DNA of 64,000 nucleotides, from the NCBI GenBank assembly GCA_003707065.3, contig PPXM03000007.1, positions 1-64,000 of the forward strand, given 5' to 3'. Positions 46,180-59,350 of this stretch are shown here, piece after piece. The notes under the pieces are model-generated. The model was not told where the DNA came from and made no database searches. It saw only the letters and a list, made by a program, of their open reading frames with translations. Numbering within the stretch: position 1 is the stretch's first letter; each line of letters opens with the position of its first letter. The position numbers and the translations under genes are program-made. The stretch comes from Trigonopsis variabilis. Lineage: Eukaryota > Ascomycota > Trigonopsidomycetes > Trigonopsidales > Trigonopsidaceae.

Positions 46180-49100
46180 ATGGGCGCCCAGATATCTCAT
46201 GTGGCGCCTTCACCAATAACGATCGGGATTGATTCATATATATCAGAACTCCGGGATATCCAGTATGAAGAAAGCTTGAATTCGACCAGATTTTTGAAGA
46301 CTGTTATTGGAAGAAATAAGCTAGGCAAGGTTGTTGTGAAAGTATTTGTGAAGCCATCCGAGCAATGGAGTCTAGAAAAGGAATACCGAGCTGTTCAAGG
46401 TATGAGATTTATAATATTTGCTTACCTTTTATAGAGGTGTCAGAGAAACTCAAGAGTGTCCCTAATGTTTTACCTTATGGCAGAGTTTTGGTTACTTGGC
46501 GAGCTGCTTATCTTGTCCGTCAGTATATCAATAGCAACCTATATGACCGACTGATGTAAGTATTGTTACTTCTATTTGATATCTTACCATAAAGTACTCG
46601 GCCTTTTCTTACTCTGATTGAGAAAAAATGGATTTCTTTTCAGTTGCTGACGGCTTTAAAAGATATACATGAACTTGGAGTATGCCATGGTGATATTAAG
46701 GCCGAAAACGCACTTGTCACTTCTTGGGGTTGGGTATATCTGACAGATTTTGCCGATTTTAAGCCTACATATCTGCCAGAAGATAATCCTGCCGACTTTT
46801 CTTTCTTTTTTGATAGCTCTCAAAGGAGAGTTTGCTACCTCGCTCCTGAAAGATTCTTTTCAAAGGAAAGCGAAACTAAAGATGGGCAGCTGACTGAAGA
46901 GATGGACATTTTTAGTCTAGGCTGTGTTATTGGGGAGCTATTCCTAGATGGTACACCTCTGTTTAGTCTATCTCAGCTTTTAAAATATCGCCGAGGGGAA
47001 TACGCACCCCTTTATGAAAGCATTGAGGATCCATCAATACGTGAACTTGTGAAAAGTATGACTTCCAGGAATCCAAAAGAGCGAAAATCGGCTAAAGAAT
47101 ACCTTCAAATATATAAAGATAGTCTTTTTCCTGGATATTTCTATTACTTTCTTCATCAGTACATTTATTACATAACCGAAGTGACTTCTGATGATTCTAA
47201 TGCTTTGCGAGATGCCTCCGATCGCATTACTCAAGAGGTTGCAGATCATCGAATTGATAAAATTCTTAGTGATTTTGACAAGATTTGTGTTGCCTTAAAC
47301 CTGTCCAAAGAGCCTGAGGGGCAAATTATCTCTGCAGGGTGTCAAGATAATATATCGACAAAGGATAATAGAGCGGTGATCTTTCTTTCGCTTGTACTTT
47401 CATCCCTGCGGGCCACTTCTTGTGAGAGAACAAGACTCAATGGGTGTAAATTGATCTTTGAATTAGGCAAACATTTGGACGATGAGGTTATCCTTGATCG
47501 TTGTCTCCCTTATCTGGTCAACTTATTCGAGGATAGCGCCGCCCGAGTGATTATAGCAAGTGTCCAGGTTACGGTAGAATTGTTATCAAGAACCAAGGGC
47601 TTCGCACCAATTGACAATTTTGTTTTTGGAGAATTCATTCTTCCTAGACTCGATTATCTTCTTTTGAATGGTCCCGTCTCTGCAAGAGCATTCTACGCTT
47701 CTATTATTGGTGAATTCTCAGTAGTAGCGTCAAAATTTCTTGAAATATCAGAATCAAGAGGGCAAAATTTGATATTAAAAATTGATCCTGATACAGAAAA
47801 TGACATCTATAACCCTATTGGATTCAGATCTTACGATCTCACTAGGGATTCTCTGGTCAAGATATTTTGTGAACATGCCAGCATTCTTTTATCCGACAGT
47901 GATGTCCACGTTAAAAGGGCCTTTCTGAAATCAGCGTCTTCATTGTGCGCTTTTTTTGGTAAAAAGATATCTAATGACGTCGTTCTGAGTCACTTGATTA
48001 CTTATCTTAATGATAAAGATATTATTCTGCGCGCTTCATTCTTTCAAAGCATAATTGGCGTGGCTACTGTTGTTGGCGAAGTCAGCGTGGATGAGTATAT
48101 TATTCCCTTAATGATCCAAACTCTGGCAGACTCAGAAGAATCGGTTTTAGAGAGCGTTCTTCTAGCTTTCATCAATCTCGCCGAGTTGCGCCTTATACGA
48201 CCGTTCAGAATATGGGATGTACTATATGTCACCATCCGATTTTCTATTCATCCAAATGAGTCAATAAGACAAGCGACGCTACTTTTGGTTCAGCGGTTCA
48301 GTGAAAGCTTGAGTATTGCTGAGCGTCTGGCTCTTCTTTACCCTATGGTGAGACCTTTTTTATGTTGTGATGTCGTTGATTATTCAATAGAAAATCTATA
48401 CAACAATATTAGGCAGCCTCTGACTCGGACTTGTTTGAACATTGCTATTCAGTGGGCTACAAAATCAACTAAAAGCGCTTTCTGGCAAAGTATGAGCAAT
48501 CAAAGAGTCTCAGAATCTATTTTTTCTGTCTCTCGAACGTTCAAAGGATCTTTGGCTATAAAATTCGACCAAAAGCTCGCTTTATCGTCGGAGTAAGTGG
48601 ACTATCTATCTGCCATTCTAACATTTGAGGGATCGCAAGTGGGTTAGCAGGCTGTCTGATTTTGGGCTTGGCGAACAAAGTTTATGGCGAATCGACATTC
48701 TGAAAGAATATATTTGGAAGGTTGCTCATTCTGGTCCAAAGTATGGCGTTTCGAGTTAAAGGCAAAAGCTAACTATAGATCATCCCCTGCGAGTTATGAT
48801 ACAATATTGTCTGTTGTTAGCGCGGGAGCCTTACCACAAACTGTTTTCTATCAAGAACTTGAAAGTGATACGTCTCCCCGAGGTGACGACTTTACCGCCG
48901 TTCATAATAGTAGACGCGATGTCTGCCACACTAGAGCCTTATCTGATATTCTTATAGATGCCTCGAAGACTCTTGATACTCCTCAGGCTCAAGATCTAAA
49001 GCCTGTTAACCCAAAACATATCTATACCAAAATTGATTCTTTGAGTAATAATGAATTAGAGGTCGATACCTCTACTAAAGCCTCGCAGTCAAAACCCAAG

Positions 49101-50807
49101 TTAATTACTGAGACAGCGAGTTCTGAAGAAGGACATCAATCTCCTGCTATGGCTTTATTGAATGGTGCACATGTTACAGCTCTCGCTGAAACTGGGACCA
49201 GTTCTGAATACGTGTATGGCCATGTTCAGCTCCCTGAATCGCTGAATAGTAAAGCAGTAGAGGAATCACCTTTTCCAGGATGCCAATCAACCGAAGAAAC
49301 GGTGCAGGATCAGAAATCTTTGGAGTCGAAGAGAACACCCACATCGAATACGTACTCTGGCTCTAGTACTTACGTTAAAACATTCCTGGACTCTTACTAT
49401 GAATCCAGTGATATGGAACGTCGCATTATTTTACCAGGTTTTCAGAAGCTGTCCCTCTCCTTCCCTGACAAGCTAAATCTTTCTCCGGAATGGCGGCCTA
49501 AGGCACGCCTTTTGGTTTCATTCGATGAACATACTGATTCAATTACTAGCATAATCACGGCTTCAAATGGATCTTACTTTCTATCCAGCAGTCGAGATGG
49601 TTCGGTGAGGCTATGGGATTGTGAGAAAATGGAACGAAATGTGATCAACCACTCTCGGCAGACTTACATACACTCCATGAGGTCGGGAGTCTCGGCCATA
49701 TGTTTATTTGAGCGGTCGCAAGTCCTGGTTAGTGCTGGATATGATGGTTCGATCCATGTTGTGAAGATTGAACACATTAGAAAGCAGGAGCAGATTGTTC
49801 AAAAGTATGTGCAAATGCATAGACTGTATGAGTATAAGCTGGATCGCAACGATTACATCACTTGGATGGAAACCTTTTACGAGGATGTTACCACTGGAGT
49901 CATTACCGTGATTGGCTCGACATCTCAGGGCCGAGTTATTGTCTTTGATATAACTCGACCTGAGTTCACTGTTTCAAAAGAATTTTGTAATCCTGCATTC
50001 CATGGCTCTATCCTGACATTTTGTGTGAATGCTAGTAGGTCATGGATTGCCCTAGGGACGAGCCGTGGGATTGTTGACTTATGGGATCTCAGATTCTCGC
50101 TTCACTTATACGGTAAAGCTATTCCTGGGTACGCACCGATTACTTCTATACGAATTTATCCTTCAAAGGGAAATGGCGACTGGATCTGTATAGCAGGAGG
50201 GACGGGACGTTCTGAAGTGACCGTATGGGATATCCAGAATTTCGACTGTCATGAGATATATAGGGCGGATGAGAACATAGTGGAGACTGGATCATATACT
50301 GCATATGATATTGCAGAAAACTCAGAGTCGATTGCGAAGTTTTTGGATATCTCAATGAAAGGCGAATTCGACATAGATGGATACCACAATAGCATTCGAG
50401 CTATTTTTTCAGGCGTTATCGTCAAACAGGAAGAAGAAAATGAACATTTTAAACATTCTTTTCTTCTTACTGGAGGCACAGACCGTAAATTGCGGTTCTG
50501 GGACCTCATGAACGTTAGGGATTCTCAGGTCATTAGTGGACTTGGAATAGACGAGCCTCCTCCTGAATTTTCTCGTAGCCGAGAGAATTCCTCTCTTACG
50601 TTGAATACCGAGGTAGCATCGGATCGGCAGAATGGTTCGGACCGGCACTCGAATGGTCGATTAACTCGAACAAACATGATTGCTCGCAGTCAATCGCTAA
50701 TGCAATATGACCATGAAGATTGTATAGTATCTGTTGGTATTGTCTCATCTCCTACGGGAATGATAGTTTCTGGGGACATGAGTGGAGTGATTAAAGTTTA
50801 CATTTAG
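46180..50807 (+). CDS. VPS15: Vps15-type protein kinase of the PI3-kinase complex
   Basis: Regulatory pseudokinase-like subunit that anchors Vps34 in endosomal and autophagy PI3K complexes. 1486 aa from exons 46180-46399, 46435-46555, 46595-48592, 48648-48740 and 48779-50807. MGAQ start is a myristoylation site. Kinase domain (about 25-330): HGDIKAENALVTSW, then DFADFKPTYLPEDNPADFSFFFD and YLAPERF; DFG is replaced by DFA, as is normal for Vps15. HEAT repeats fill about 400-770, and a WD40 propeller runs from about 1055 to the end. The last two introns (55 and 38 nt) were placed to join SLWRIDILKEYIWKVAHSGP to SSPASYDTIL. Without them the region reads as two genes, which would be a misannotation. 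Confidence 0.93.
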
Positions 50808-50912
50808 CATCTGGAATATCATAATATGAGATCATAGATTTTCGTATGAAGCATACAAGAAATCTGTCGTGTAGGTCAAGCAAGCGGGATGTCAAATATC
50901 AGCACGTTGTAT

Positions 50913-53268
50913 TTATAGTAGCGATTTCGAAGACTTAGATGTAAGAGCAAAATGAAGGTCATTCGCCAAGGTTATCCCAATTGCGGTGCCTCGCATACGT
51001 CCTGCAGCTCTAAGACCTGTTACTGCCCCTGGTCCCTTTTGAATCAGCGCTGAGGTAAGTTCTCCAAGTGAGTTATATTCCGCTGTGATTGCCTCGGCAA
51101 GAGCAGGAGTCAAATTCTTCACTTGGGAGATGGCCAGTCTGAGAGTTTCTTTGGCGTCAGATCCACTCTTTATTGAGGTTCTATAGCCGTCAAAAGATTC
51201 ATCGGGGTGAAGAATTAACGTGCGATAAGGACGAATGGCTCGATCTGCCGAGAAAAGCGCAATCCATTGTGCTGAAGATTCAAGACTATTTGTGTGATGG
51301 ATCTTCCACTTATAAATTAATTGAATCTCTATCAGGCAGGATTCAATCTTGTCGAGGTCGTACTGTAGAATATTTGATTCTTTATCTTGCTTTTTGGTTG
51401 GCCGTTTATGAGGTGCTTCTTGAGGTTCCAAATGAGAACGAACTTCTTGCTGAAAGGCTCTAGACCGAGCATTGACGACCTTCCGTTTAAGAATATCATA
51501 GTCTTGAATAATGAGAATGAATGTTCCCTCGGAAATGAAAGAACTTGCTCGTATCTCGATAAGGTCAGCAATAGCATCAGCCATACACAGTCTGAAGAAC
51601 TCATCTGCAGTAAGATATACGATCAAACAGTTGTCCGGAGAAACCTCATTTGGAACTGGAATGAACTGATCTTGCAGATGACAATACTTGGAACGGATAT
51701 TTCTAAAAAGAGAAAACACCTTCAAGGATGTGTCCAGGTCAAAATCAATCTCAATACCGTTATCATTTAGATAAGGAACAAGATTGACAGAAAGCGGTTC
51801 ATGTTTAATGCCACGGCTGGCATGAATAATAATCTCTCTGCCATAATCAGATCTATTATTTCGTACTTTATTCACGTCGTTGAGAATAGGGTCTCTCTTC
51901 TGTTTAGACTTGGACCTGGAATTTTTAACTTTAGCTGAAGAGCTCATCGAGTCACGTACAGAGTCGCTGTCCGCCTTGGCATCATTTTCAATATTACTGG
52001 CAGGGATAATGAATGTAGGAGTTCGCTGAAGAAGGTGCTTATTAGGACCTCTGACAAAATCCGATTCTTTTTGTCGGAGAGTCTCAAGGGCTGAATCCTG
52101 CAATACTCCATCAGTAAGATCCACAAGGGCAAAAGGGGAAGATAAAGGCTCCGTGAAGTCTCGCTCACTCGCGAGCTTGGCCTTCTTTGGCCAGGATGAG
52201 TTTGGCATATCACTATCGATTTGTAAAGTTTCATTAGAGGGTTTGCTAGTAGACTTATAAGAAGACCGTTTATGAATATCAATGCTGTGCGTCTGTTGCG
52301 ATGTAGATGAACAGACTTCCGGAACGTTGCTGACGTCTTTCGAAGTATCGCGAGATTTTTGCAGATCTGCTTTTTTTGTAGATCTTATTTCATGGCTCTG
52401 AGAACCAAATATATCCCTTTCCGTAAATAAACGCAGTCTCTTTCCCCTTTGAAGACCAGCTAGTATCGAAGAACAAGAGAAGTCCTCATAGTGCTGATTT
52501 ATATCGTGAATCTGTTTCCTTGATATAACCCCAGAACTCTTCATGTTGGCAGCAAAGTCTGAACCGAGGTGAGTCAAGGAATCTTTTCTTTTCTCTTCCT
52601 GTGCATCGCCCTCACTCGATAAATCTACATCTTCAATAGTACCTGTAGAGCCGACACTTGAAGTTCTACTCATAGCACTCTTATTTTCGTATCTGGGCGA
52701 AGCCTCAATACTTCGACCTAGTCCATGAACAAAATTGGCGCCTTTTGTCGTAATAAGATCCATGATCTCATCTTTCTTTTGAATGCTTTGACTATAGACG
52801 GCTAGCTTTTTATAGTTTTGAACCTGTCTCAATATCCTTGTTTCAATATCCTCCGTCCTACTGCTCGTTTTGCTGCTAACTGCGGTCGACATTCCCGTGA
52901 AATCCGAATCCTGACCCACCTGAAATTTTTCTAGCAGTCTCAACTTATGGACGGACGATTCCTTCCGTACTGAAGAATCCTTGGAAGAACTCGTCGTCTT
53001 CAATTGGATCAGATCAGCTTGATCATCTCCGCATGAGGAACGAGAGTCAGTAATACCTCCTTGTTCAAAAATAGACTTGATCGTTTCATTTTCTTTATCC
53101 TTTGGACCAAATCTCACGCTGTAATGACTCTCTTTGAATATAAACCTTTCGTCTGTTTCGTCATCAGATATCACAATGCACTGAAGTAAGCATCCATTCC
53201 AACATATCTCGTACATCAATTGAACCAGTATCACAGTTCTTATCACTCTCATCATGCGTTCTATTCAT
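50913..53268 (-). CDS. EME1: Structure-specific endonuclease subunit Eme1
   Basis: Non-catalytic partner of Mus81 in cutting recombination and replication intermediates. About 773 aa from exons 53268-53215 and 53180-50913 (34-nt intron). The first junction is proposed, giving MNRTHDESD...DCIVISDDETDE; the frame alone would start at an ATG near 53252. The N-terminal two thirds are Ser/Lys-rich and probably disordered. The C-terminal ERCC4-like fold (about 470-690: GREIIIHASRGI ... DEFFRLCMADAI) lacks the ERKXXXD nuclease motif, as expected of Eme1. A helix-hairpin-helix region ends the protein (KNLTPALAEAITAEY...). Confidence 0.82.
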
Positions 53269-53677
53269 GCTATGACACACTTGCCATCGGATCTTACAGT
53301 TGTCACCGTGTCACTCTGGTTGGGACTTGAAGTTGGGAAGTCCATCAACGCGTCGACCACTCAGGCTTCACAAAGGTCACAATCGCATTGAAAATAATAG
53401 CATATAACAGTGTACGTGTAGCAGCAAGATACTGCCACATAAAAGTTTTGTATAACATACATCGAAAACACGAATCTCTTCATTAGAAAAATTCCGTGCG
53501 AGGCCTATGCTAGGCCTTCTCTTCCAATGTGAGATTACGGATAGATCCAGAACCACCAGCCATTCTGTGTAAGTATCAGCTCTATCACTACATATCTCAA
53601 GTCAAGATCTATAAGCGGAATCTAATCTCACACAGTTTTCCACCAATACCAATAAATATGCAACTCAATGATATAAC
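53269..53677. other. Intergenic, GDE1 3' side to EME1 promoter
   Basis: About 410 bp, no gene or repeat recognised. Confidence 0.5.
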
Positions 53678-56600
53678 TCAAGCTGTAGTTAGTCCCTTAC
53701 GCACTGCCAAGACACTATCGACAATGACTGCATCGACACCGTTCTTCATCTGGATTCGCACCGAATCTGGATCATTGTTCATCACGCCATAAGAGACACA
53801 AACAAGACCCGACTGTTTGACAACCTGGACAAGACGGGGACATAAAATAAGAGGCTCGCATGCCGATACGATTCCCAGTAAGTTCCACCGCTTTGCGAAT
53901 CTAACAGCATCTTGAAGACTTCGTGCCCACACGTCCGCCATCTTTTCAGTACCAGCTTCAGTGAGGAACAAGATCGGAATAGAAGGCTGTTTGACAGACA
54001 GCATCATACAAATGTCTGGGTTGAAGCTTGAAAATATAATATCACGGCCTTCACCATATTCATATACAGTCCTGAGCACCGTGTCAACCCAAGTATCCAT
54101 ATCGATTACCAAATTATCCATCTCTTCCGCTTGACTTTCATCTAGCATCGGGTATTTGCATTCGATATTGAAGCCAACATGTTTAGGAATAGTCTTTAGT
54201 GCCTCTTCTAAAGTAGTAAACGGGCTGGTGATACTCAATCCTCGAGTATTACCTTTGAAACCTTTAAGCTTGTAGTCTCGGGTGTATTTCATCTTTTCCA
54301 AATCCTTACTTATAGACTCATCGTCACTTAAAGATAAGGAGCGCGGTCGTCGGCGCACGTTTGTAGGACTCGATCGTCCTTGCATGTTTCGCTCCCGCGC
54401 TTGATGATCTCGCTGATGCTCGGAGGCATGCATAAATTGCTCCAGAGTCAAGGAGCGCATTGGTGCATCTATTCCAGTCTCTCCAACGAGAAAATCATGG
54501 TAAATCACAGGGACCATATCTTTCGTAAGTTGAACATCGAATTCCACATAGCTTGCACCCAAGTTGGCCGCTTGGATAAATGATTCGATTGTATTTTCGC
54601 CGAGTTGCAAACTTTTAGTGTTGTAGTTCTTTCCAAGACCTCGGTGCCCAATCACACGCGTGGTAATAAGTGACTTCCAGTATGTCGAGGATTTTGAGAT
54701 GGACATATTGCCATGGGAGAAGGGTCTTACTACCTGAATTTCGAAATTAATAACCCCGATAGGATCAAGGCTCTCGGCCTGAAGAATAGGGCACGATATT
54801 GTTTGATGAAGACTCCGATAACTGCCACCAATCTTTGAGCAAGACGATGAAACCAAAGCAATAGCCCGTCCAATTATCTTCTTTTTATTTCCGGAGTATG
54901 TTGGGACAATATCAAAATACACACGGCTTTTCACAGGGTCGGTCGCATAAAACGATACCGGCTCTGTAGAGATGCTATCCTGGATAGGTAGATCAAATAC
55001 AGCTTCGCCTTCATCGGCACTGTCCACATGCACAACAATAGAAAGAGCTTGATCCAGCTGAGTTTTGTGGGCTTCAGAGAGAGGCAAGTCATAAAACTCC
55101 ACAGGTTTCACATCACCTCTTGTGTCTCGAGTACCTAAAGTTACAAGAATGAGAGCTTTATCAGTAAGATAAGGATGACCCCAGCTTCTTATGGGTTCAT
55201 GTGATGTCAGAATTTTACCGTTGGTATTATCGTTGGTGAGCGTGAGATCGACTGACACAGTTGAAGAGACAGCACTTCCGGTTTGGAAGGGTGAAAAGCG
55301 TGGACTGAAGTCCTCGACTTTGAGTAAACGAGCAATGTCTAAATGACCTCGAAGACAGGCATGTTCCATGGCTGTCCAACCAGAATAGTCCACCCTATCC
55401 AGAGAATCTTTAGAAAGCTCGTAAAGAACTTTGACAATATCATCGTATCCTTCTGCTGCAGATACGAAAAGAGGAGTCCATCCGAAATTTGACTCGGCTA
55501 TATCCAAAGAGGCCCCCTTTTCAACAAGAAGCTTGACCATCTCAAGTCGTCTCAGTTTAGCGGCCACAAACAGAGCTGTTTCTCCGGTCTGGGGATCACG
55601 ATAGTCAATTTCAAACCCAAGGTCTATGAGTAGGGTAGTCATTTCCAGATGATTCACTCTGACAGAGAAAGCAAGAAGTCCAGACTCCTTTTCTGACCGC
55701 ATGTTTCCATCAGCAGTGAAAAGTGCCATAGCTGTAAGTCTGTGATTTCCTTTAATTACAAGTTGTAGTGGAGTGGATCCTTCACTATCCTCGACTTGTA
55801 ATGTAGCATCAGCATCTTGAGGACCACGATATAAATCAAATAACTTCAGATATTCTAGAACGACATTTGCCACATCAAATAATCCATAATGAGCGGCATA
55901 ATGGAGGGGAGTCCTTCCATAACTGTCGGGCTGATTCAAGCAAACTTTGAAGTCTGTTCTCTTCTTGTTTATGAGATCCAGGATATATCTTAGTAGCTCA
56001 TCGTCTTCTTCGGATTTCAGAGCTTGTTGCTCGGTTGCAGCAAGCCATCTATCGGTAGATTGCGTGGGGTCTTCCGAGGGGATAATGTAGGACTCATACC
56101 TAGCCTTTCTCTGTGAATTTGATTCGTTCATCCTTTGCTTTCCAATCTGGATAATGAGTCTATGAAGTATATTGCGACCATAAATATCAGTAGGATCCGA
56201 TAACGATTTAATCAATTCGATCAAGTAAGAGGCACTTTTATAAGATTTGGTTAAGAGAGCATGCAAAAGAAAAGGATAGATGATACTGTCCGAGCGCTCA
56301 GCGAATACTGAGAGCTCTGCTTTCAACAATTCGACATTATCTTCTTGGATTCCTTTGGTGTTAAAATTGAAAGGGCTAAAGTCTTTTGAGTTGAACGAAG
56401 TTCTCAGCTCGGTCGGTTGAGAAACATGGCTAGTTCCATTGCTGTTATCTAACTGATTTTCGCTCGGAGCAATAATCGCGAGAGAAGACTGGATTCCAGC
56501 CAGTATCTGAACCAAAGGTCGCGGATTCTCAAACGCCATCAGCTTTATTTTTGAATCGAGATATGCATCTTTCATATGAAGACCCGTTTTTTTATCTAGT

Positions 56601-57172
56601 CTATAACTATGTTAGACCTTAATCTTATTTGGTTACGGCTTACTTTTTGAGAATCTTGATGAAACCGGCCTTATTGACCTCAGCGAACCATTGTAATTTT
56701 CTTAATAAAGCCCGCAGCTCCAATAAGGTACCTATAAGATCTTCATTTTCATCAATAGATAACGACCTCTGTTGAAGAATATGCGTAGGATATCGTTCCT
56801 GTATGACGTTCCACAGTCTTGAAGCTTCATTGAGCCTTTTGACATAGAACCCGTCAACCGTATCTAAATTCCGATCTAGACTATAAAAGAAGGCTTATAA
56901 ATTAGCTTTTGACGTCGACAGCATCATGACGTACCAATGATTAAAGGAGAATCTGATGGAATACCTTCGGCTAGATGACTAGAGTCATTGACCACTTGCT
57001 TGATATCTCTTTTCAAGGACTTGTAGCCGATGTAGTATTGGCTTCGATATTAGAGTTGAATCATCTTGCTATTCCCTTACCTCCACTCAGGAACTTCATT
57101 TCTCACGAGGCTTATCCGGTTAATCGCTGCCACTCGCCAAGCAAGCTCTACTTACTTCTTCCCGAACTTCAT
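53678..57172 (-). CDS. GDE1: Glycerophosphocholine phosphodiesterase, SPX-ankyrin-GDPD
   Basis: Hydrolyses glycerophosphocholine to glycerol-3-phosphate and choline. 1108 aa from exons 57172-57156, 57110-57081, 57041-56935, 56893-56644 and 56600-53678 (introns 45, 39, 41 and 43 nt). The four small 5' exons together make the SPX domain, which senses inositol pyrophosphates: MKFGKNLVRNEVPEW, YYIGYKSLKRDI, YSLDRNLDTVDGFYVKRL, GFIKILKKLDKKTG. Ankyrin repeats are at about 360-560 (YGRTPLHYAAHYG, DYSGWTAMEHACLRGH). The GDPD domain runs from about 788, with catalytic HRG in VIGHRGLGKNY, ENTIESF, EFDVQLT and YHDF. Length fits S. pombe and yeast Gde1 (about 1080-1220). Confidence 0.95.
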
Positions 57173-57295
57173 TTCCAGCGTTACCTAACGTAATGCCTTC
57201 TAAATAGAGTTGATATAACGTGTTTAGGGATGTCAATGGCCGGTGAGGTAATATCTCCTTGGTTTTAGTGCCATTCTCTTACTTAAGCGGGTCTA

Positions 57296-57303
57296 ATCAC
57301 GTG
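57296..57303. promoter_or_regulatory. ATCACGTG upstream of GDE1
   Basis: ATCACGTG lies 124 bp before the GDE1 start; another CACGTG is at 57498-57503. CACGTG is the core of Pho4 sites, and yeast GDE1 belongs to phosphate-responsive genes. However, a 5' T as here favours Cbf1 over Pho4 (known for the yeast factors). The regulator is therefore open. Confidence 0.4.
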
Positions 57304-57552
57304 GAGATTGGTCGCTGGCGATTCACTCATGCTCTAAGCGGCAAGTGTGTCAATAGCATAAGGATCGAATAAGACACATACGATGATTCTACTGAGTATC
57401 ATTGACAGAAAAAATGAGTCTTCTAACTATATTTTTCCAAAATCCCATTCTGTTTCAAATGCCCTTGTGGAAGCCTAATGAAGGAGCGTATTCCAACCAC
57501 GTGCAAGGGCCGAAACCAGTCATCACCTTGGCTCTGAACATGAAAGAACCCT

Positions 57553-59070
57553 CTAGCTAAGCTTCAAGGTATCTGCAATAATCTTCTTAACTTTTTCTGG
57601 ATCTGGGGAATCCACAGGAATGGTATTACGCGGCAAACCATCGAACTCCCTAAACGCAGCCGGTAATATATTATCAAAGCTGTATCCAGGAGCATTTGAT
57701 AAAGCGGAATCTACAGCTTCTGCAAACTTGGCTGGATGAGCAGTGGAGAGCGCAATGTAATAGGCAGAATCTGGAGATGTGGTGACGCGACGCTCAACTG
57801 CTGTAACTCCAACGGCAGTGTGAGGATCCATAATATACTTGGTTCGATCGTAGATGAGTCTGATGGTATCCCTAGTTTCCGCATTTGAGACACGTTCACT
57901 AGACATCTCTTTTCTAGCGGCATTAACGACAGAGGGAGAGACCGAAAAACCCCCTTTAGTCTTCACTTCCTGCATTAATTTATTCACTATGGATCCTGCT
58001 TCAGGGTCGCTTGACGCATCCGATTCACGAATGAGATACCAAAGAAAGCGCTCGAAATTGGACGAAACGAGAATATCCATAGCAGGACTAAGAGTCTCCT
58101 TCGCTCCAGCGATCTCTTGTCCTTCTGGAGCTTTTGTATACTTCCCACTTTGCCAGAATCGGTAAAGAATGTCATTCTCATTGGTAGACACAATCAGATC
58201 ATCAATGTCAAGACCCATTCGCTTGGCAAAAAATCCAGCAAGGATGTCTCCAAAGTTCCCTGTAGGGACCGCAAACCTAACAGTGGCATTATGGCCCACT
58301 TTCTTGGTAAGCTGGAAGTAGGCATAAAAGTAATAGGTAATTTGAGCCAAGATTCGAGCCCAGTTGATGGAATTGACAGCGCCAAGATGGTATTTACCAT
58401 TGAAATGACTATCATTGAAAAGCGTTTTGACAATATCCTGACAGTCGTCGAAAACGCCATCCACCTCAATCGTATGCACGTTTGGATCGGTCACTGTCGT
58501 CATTTGTGCCTCTTGAATTGGTGACACTCGTTTCCGGGGATATAATATAAACACTGAGATATCCTTTTTACTTCTGAGCCCATAAATAGCAGCACTTCCA
58601 GTGTCTCCACTAGTCGCGCCAACGACTGTCAAGAATTCTCGATCCTTGCCCGTTTTCCCCTCATTTCGTCGAGCCAAGAAAAACTCGAATAAATTTCCCA
58701 CGAATTGCAAAGCTACATCCTTGAATGCGTAGGTAGGCCCATGGAAAAGTTCCAGCAGGTAAACTCGACGCTCTGGATCAAGAGGGCACAGCGGAGTCAC
58801 ATGTGAGTCACGAAAAGTGGAATAGCTTTTCTTGATCAAGTTTCGTAGCTCCTCAGGAGATATCTCATCTGACGAAATATAAAGAGACATTATTTCGTAA
58901 GCCAGTTCCTCGAACGATAAATTTGCCCACCGACTCCAATCGCTAGGAAGAGAAGGGATCTCCGTGGGAATGTAAAGACCTCCATCAGGCGCAAGGCCTC
59001 TTAATACAACATCTTCAAACGACTTATATGGTTCAGTCGATGATCTAGTGGATAAATATCGTTGGGCCAT
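57553..59070 (-). CDS. THR4: Threonine synthase
   Basis: PLP enzyme converting O-phosphohomoserine to threonine. Intronless, 505 aa, family length (about 514). The start MAQRYLSTRSST is typical of the fungal/bacterial long class. PLP lysine is in HGPTYAFKDVALQFVG (about 125). The phosphate-binding region is VVGATSGDTGSAAIYG. Substrate-loop motifs NSINWARILAQITYYFYAYF and VPTGNFGDILAGFFAKRMG follow. It ends FREFDGLPRNTIPVDSPDPEKVKKII, complete. The 379-bp spacer to GDE1 contains the CACGTG sites. Confidence 0.96.
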   Translation of the reverse strand: MAQRYLSTRSSTEPYKSFEDVVLRGLAPDGGLYIPTEIPSLPSDWSRWANLSFEELAYEIMSLYISSDEISPEELRNLIKKSYSTFRDSHVTPLCPLDPERRVYLLELFHGPTYAFKDVALQFVGNLFEFFLARRNEGKTGKDREFLTVVGATSGDTGSAAIYGLRSKKDISVFILYPRKRVSPIQEAQMTTVTDPNVHTIEVDGVFDDCQDIVKTLFNDSHFNGKYHLGAVNSINWARILAQITYYFYAYFQLTKKVGHNATVRFAVPTGNFGDILAGFFAKRMGLDIDDLIVSTNENDILYRFWQSGKYTKAPEGQEIAGAKETLSPAMDILVSSNFERFLWYLIRESDASSDPEAGSIVNKLMQEVKTKGGFSVSPSVVNAARKEMSSERVSNAETRDTIRLIYDRTKYIMDPHTAVGVTAVERRVTTSPDSAYYIALSTAHPAKFAEAVDSALSNAPGYSFDNILPAAFREFDGLPRNTIPVDSPDPEKVKKIIADTLKLS

Positions 59071-59350
59071 TGTTGAGAATTTTTGCTTTTCTCTGCTCAG
59101 GATGATTCAACCTTGCGGGAAAGTAAAATCGTTACAAGGGACGTTGTCCTAGGCGAAACGGCCGCAGAGCAAGGAAGATAGAAGCTACCTACAGTTGCTA
59201 TTTTTTCACATAAGACTTCTCAGCCTGCTAGAAATCTGTGCATGCAATAAAATACAAATGATGGTACCGAAAGTATGGCGGTGAAAGTAGATAATTTCAC
59301 ATGGGCAGTTGCATTTTTTAATATGATACACAAGAAATCCTTGAAAAAGG

